The notes beneath the pieces were generated by a model. The model had not been told where the DNA came from. It searched no databases and saw only the letters and a list, made by a program, of their open reading frames with translations. This document shows, piece by piece, positions 13,723 through 16,046 of a stretch of 16,046 bases of DNA. Source of the DNA: Rhizobiales bacterium UBA3584 (GTDB lineage Bacteria > Pseudomonadota > Alphaproteobacteria > Rhizobiales > Devosiaceae); assembly GCA_002375765.1 (NCBI GenBank), contig DFMV01000063.1:137545-153590 (forward strand). The letters run 5' to 3'. Positions within the stretch are counted from its first letter, which is position 1, and each line of letters starts with the position of its first letter. The translations under genes were made by a program, and so were the position numbers.

Positions 13723-14799
13723 CTAGAAATCAGGGTTGTAGTTGAAATAGAGGGGGTTGGAAATCGCCACCATGGTTCCGCTCTGTGTCGTGCAATTGGG
13801 CACTTGCGGGAACGGTGATTGCGGGCCTTCGATCTCGACCCGATAATAGGTCCGCTCTCCCGCCAGGGGCGTATCGATGAACCGCAGAACCTGGGTGTCG
13901 CGGTCGATGGGCAGGCATGCGAAGTCTGAACGGTTCTTGATGATATTGACCTTGTAGGGCGCGCGCGGAACGGCCCCCCCGATAAGGCGAACCTCGAACT
14001 GGATCGGCTGGCCGGTTGGCTGGACGTTGTCCCCCATCATCATGTCCATCATTCCGTCGCCATCGGTGTCGGCCCAGAGTTCGACACGCGGGTTGTTGGG
14101 GTTGGCGCTCACTGATGCACGGCACCGCTCCAATGCTTCAAGGATGGCCGCGGGCGAACGCTCCGATGCAAACAGCCAGGTGGTTGGAGTGCCGACATAA
14201 TTGGCAGTGGCTTCAAGCGTTTGCGGGCGCGTGAAGTCGAGTTCGGGAGGCAGGCCATGATGGGCGTCGCTGCCGCCTCGTGCGCCCAGCATGCGGCCCG
14301 AGAGCAGCATGTCGTCCCAGATGCGTTGCGCGGGAATGTTTTTCTCCCAGGTGCTTTTGTTCCAGATCTCGATCGAGTCCGCGAGATCGAAGGAATAGCC
14401 GTAATGGTTCTTGGTGGTGGGGTGATTGGCTGAAAAATGCACTCCCAGTTCGCGCTTGACCGCCAGAAGATCCCAGTCTCGCGCGTCGCGTGCATCAAAG
14501 ACCCGCTGGTGATCGTACGGGGTCGCTGAAAGGATGTTGATGTGCCCGCGAGGAGCCGTCAGCTCCGCGCCGTATAAGAGTTGAACCGTCTCGGACCGAT
14601 GGTCGGGATCGGCCCAGGTATTATCGGCGACGGCGCCCAGAACGTGGTTGTCATGATCGGTGATCGCCAGATAGTCGAAGCCGATCTCCTCGGCAAAGGC
14701 AATGATTGCCCCGACCGGATTGTGGGACGTGTCGGTGCTGTGGCGGGAGTGGACGTGCCAGTCGCCCTTGAGCCAGTGGCCCGTGCGCAATTGGGGCAT
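13723..14799 (-). CDS. PHP-domain metallohydrolase, CehA/McbA-like
   Basis: The 358-residue protein has a PHP metal-dependent hydrolase domain. Ligand motifs in order are DWHVHS (His15, His17), TDHD (Asp48, His49), GAEL (Glu79), RGHINIL (His86), ANHP (His126) and SDAH (Asp178, His180), consistent with a two- or three-metal phosphoesterase-type site. CehA/McbA members include a carbaryl hydrolase and many uncharacterised enzymes, so the substrate is open. After the PHP domain, about residue 235 on, lies a beta-rich extension with an EF-hand-like loop DTDGDGMMD (244-252) followed by methionines. No signal peptide is seen. I chose ATG 14799 because of GGAGG five bases upstream; the frame opens further to a TTG at 14832. 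It lies 29 bases after the glycoside hydrolase gene and is probably co-transcribed with it. Confidence 0.85.
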   Translation of the reverse strand: MPQLRTGHWLKGDWHVHSRHSTDTSHNPVGAIIAFAEEIGFDYLAITDHDNHVLGAVADNTWADPDHRSETVQLLYGAELTAPRGHINILSATPYDHQRVFDARDARDWDLLAVKRELGVHFSANHPTTKNHYGYSFDLADSIEIWNKSTWEKNIPAQRIWDDMLLSGRMLGARGGSDAHHGLPPELDFTRPQTLEATANYVGTPTTWLFASERSPAAILEALERCRASVSANPNNPRVELWADTDGDGMMDMMMGDNVQPTGQPIQFEVRLIGGAVPRAPYKVNIIKNRSDFACLPIDRDTQVLRFIDTPLAGERTYYRVEIEGPQSPFPQVPNCTTQSGTMVAISNPLYFNYNPDF

Positions 14800-14828
14800 T
14801 TCGACCTCCGTTCTATAGCGTATCTGTC

Positions 14829-15938
14829 TCAACTCGCCGAAGCAGCACCCAGACTCGGAGCCGGCGATGAAGTCCCGGCCATCATTTCCCCGATCAGCAG
14901 CATCACAAGAGCCTGTCCATAAGGAGCAGGGGCGTTCGGTATGCGCCGATAGAAATCGAGGTCGTGGCCCATGGGTGTTCCGTCGGACACTTCGGTGACG
15001 ATTCCCTCGTCATCGATCCGGACGGCAACGGCTGCAAACGCCTTGTCGGCCATTGTCCGATAGCCTGGGTCGATCAAACCAAGATCGATGCCCCGCAAGA
15101 CGCCGTAGGCAATCCCCGCTGTTGCCGATGCCTCGAGGGGCGAGGATTTGTCATCGAGCAAGGTCGAGAACATGCCGTCGGGGTGCTGCAGGCGTTCGAG
15201 CGTTGCCACCTGCGCCCCGAGCACGGACGTCAGGAATTTGGCGGTCGAGGGCGGGATGGCGTCGATCAGATCGAACAATTCGGGTATCGCGACGGTGATC
15301 CAGGAGTTCCCGCGCGCCCAGAAAGCCTTGGCGAAGTTGTGCCGCCCGTTAAATGTCCAGCCGTGATACCAAAGGCCCGTCACCGGGTCGGAAAGGTAGC
15401 GCGCGTGGATCAGGAACTGGTAAAGCGCCTCCTCGATCCATTCAGGCCTGCCAAAGCGCTGTCCGGCGCGCGCGAGGAAAAGGCAAGTCATAAAGAGCGT
15501 ATCGTCCCATAGCTCTGCATCGTTCATGCGTTCCTTGACCACGTGCTGAAACCCGTCATCTTCGGTACGGGCGAGGTCGGTCACGAGCCATTGCGCCCAG
15601 TCCTTGACCAGTGCTTCCCAATCGGGGCGCTCGACGTGATCGATCAAAATGCTCAAGGCGAGCATGGGGGAGGTGGAATTGACTTGCCGTGGCGGCAGCC
15701 CGCGTTCGATCTGCCAGCCGTACCAATCGGCGATTGAAGCAATCAGGGCCTTGTCGCCGGCTGCTTCAGCGTGGCGCAGCAATCCATAGATGCCAACCCC
15801 GACTTCCCAGTCCCACTCGTCGAACTGGAGGGTGAAACTCGATCCTTCAAGCGGGGCGGTCTGGTTCATTCCCTTCAGACGAGCGAGGCCGAGCGCAACA
15901 TTTGACAGCAGGCCGGCAAGATCCTCGTGGTTTTGCAT
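14829..15938 (-). CDS. Glycoside hydrolase family 88/105 (unsaturated uronyl hydrolase)
   Basis: The 369-residue alpha/alpha-barrel enzyme resembles YteR-type unsaturated rhamnogalacturonyl hydrolases. These remove the unsaturated uronic acid left at the non-reducing end of oligosaccharides by polysaccharide lyases. Recognisable elements are WDWEVGVGIYGL (42-53), NDAELWDDTLFM (139-150, containing the likely catalytic Asp145 or Asp146), WARGNSW (207-213), EASATAG (269-275), GHDLDFYRRIP (324-334) and PYGQAL (339-344). No signal peptide is present, so imported oligosaccharides are the likely substrate. I chose ATG 15938, which lies 25 bases after the stop of the preceding gene; ATG 15983 would overlap that gene. 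The neighbour genes and the substrate are outside or unclear. Confidence 0.9.
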   Translation of the reverse strand: MQNHEDLAGLLSNVALGLARLKGMNQTAPLEGSSFTLQFDEWDWEVGVGIYGLLRHAEAAGDKALIASIADWYGWQIERGLPPRQVNSTSPMLALSILIDHVERPDWEALVKDWAQWLVTDLARTEDDGFQHVVKERMNDAELWDDTLFMTCLFLARAGQRFGRPEWIEEALYQFLIHARYLSDPVTGLWYHGWTFNGRHNFAKAFWARGNSWITVAIPELFDLIDAIPPSTAKFLTSVLGAQVATLERLQHPDGMFSTLLDDKSSPLEASATAGIAYGVLRGIDLGLIDPGYRTMADKAFAAVAVRIDDEGIVTEVSDGTPMGHDLDFYRRIPNAPAPYGQALVMLLIGEMMAGTSSPAPSLGAASAS

Positions 15939-15963
15939 GGATGGACTTTCTCGTGATGAAGGG

Positions 15964-16046
15964 TCAGGACAGATAGGGCGCATCCAGCACCTGGATGCCG
16001 GGCACGACGTTTCGATTGGTGAATGGCTGTTGATTTCTGCTGAGAA
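15964..16046 (-). CDS. C-terminus of an unidentified gene entering from the right edge
   Basis: A minus-strand frame open from the window edge ends at TGA (15966-15964), giving a 26-residue tail that finishes NVVPGIQVLDAPYLS. Its stop lies 25 bases before the glycoside hydrolase start, a typical operon spacing, and its amino acid composition looks coding. Too little is present to identify the product; a carbohydrate-related gene is expected from context only. Confidence 0.5.
   Translation of the reverse strand, partial: LSRNQQPFTNRNVVPGIQVLDAPYLS

Noticed and set aside
15938..15983. Longer N-terminus for the glycoside hydrolase starting at ATG 15983.
   Set aside because: It would overlap the tail of the preceding gene by about 20 bases, whereas ATG 15938 gives a normal 25-base gap.
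1..16046. CRISPR arrays, tRNA or rRNA genes, transposases, phage or plasmid genes.
   Set aside because: None was seen by eye: there are no spaced direct repeats of CRISPR type, no rRNA signature stretches and no transposase or integrase motifs.

Overview
The window reads as chromosomal DNA of a GC-rich alphaproteobacterium, most likely a Hyphomicrobiales member of the Devosia/Pelagibacterium kind. This rests on protein style, dense short operons with 4-base overlaps, and a Rhizobiales-looking intergenic repeat near 5053-5150; it is inference, not a database result. Fifteen complete genes and one partial gene at the right edge are supported.

Layout. (1) 254-3395, minus strand: a sigma-factor block. 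A YCII/DGPF-domain protein overlaps an ECF42-type sigma factor with a TPR-like C-terminal extension, followed by an exported alpha/beta hydrolase and a PhnB-like VOC protein. Two promoters with the same -35 (TGTCGGGAA), the same -10 (CGTCCT) and exactly 17 bp between hexamers stand before the YCII gene and before the hydrolase, which suggests one small regulon driven by the local sigma factor. (2) 3580-5052, plus: a small conserved protein of unknown function and a cyclopropane-fatty-acyl-phospholipid synthase, then a convergent AEC-family carrier (5151-6086, minus). (3) 6311-9538, plus: a sulfur block. It holds an exported two-domain rhodanese, a stem-loop, a YeeE/YedE (TsuA-like) thiosulfate permease, a secreted or anchored protein made of Cys-Ala-Ala-Gly and proline repeats, and a His-rich protein of unknown function. 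The last three overlap start-to-stop, so they are probably made together. (4) 9579-10719: an Xre/MbcA/ParS-type antitoxin and RES-domain toxin pair with its own promoter and twin operator-like repeats. (5) 10749-13699: a copper-export operon, with a CueR-type promoter (19-bp spacer), the CopA ATPase and CueR itself. (6) 13723-16046, minus: the C-terminus of an unidentified gene, a GH88/GH105 unsaturated glucuronyl/galacturonyl hydrolase and a PHP-domain (CehA/McbA-like) metallohydrolase, apparently one carbohydrate-related operon.

The least described part is the sulfur block. It couples a thiosulfate-type permease to a periplasmic rhodanese and to a repeat protein with four regularly spaced cysteines in a flexible Ala/Gly/Pro context. 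A plausible but untested idea is that the repeat protein carries or buffers sulfane sulfur or metal at the membrane. The ECF42 twin promoters are the best-supported regulatory observation.
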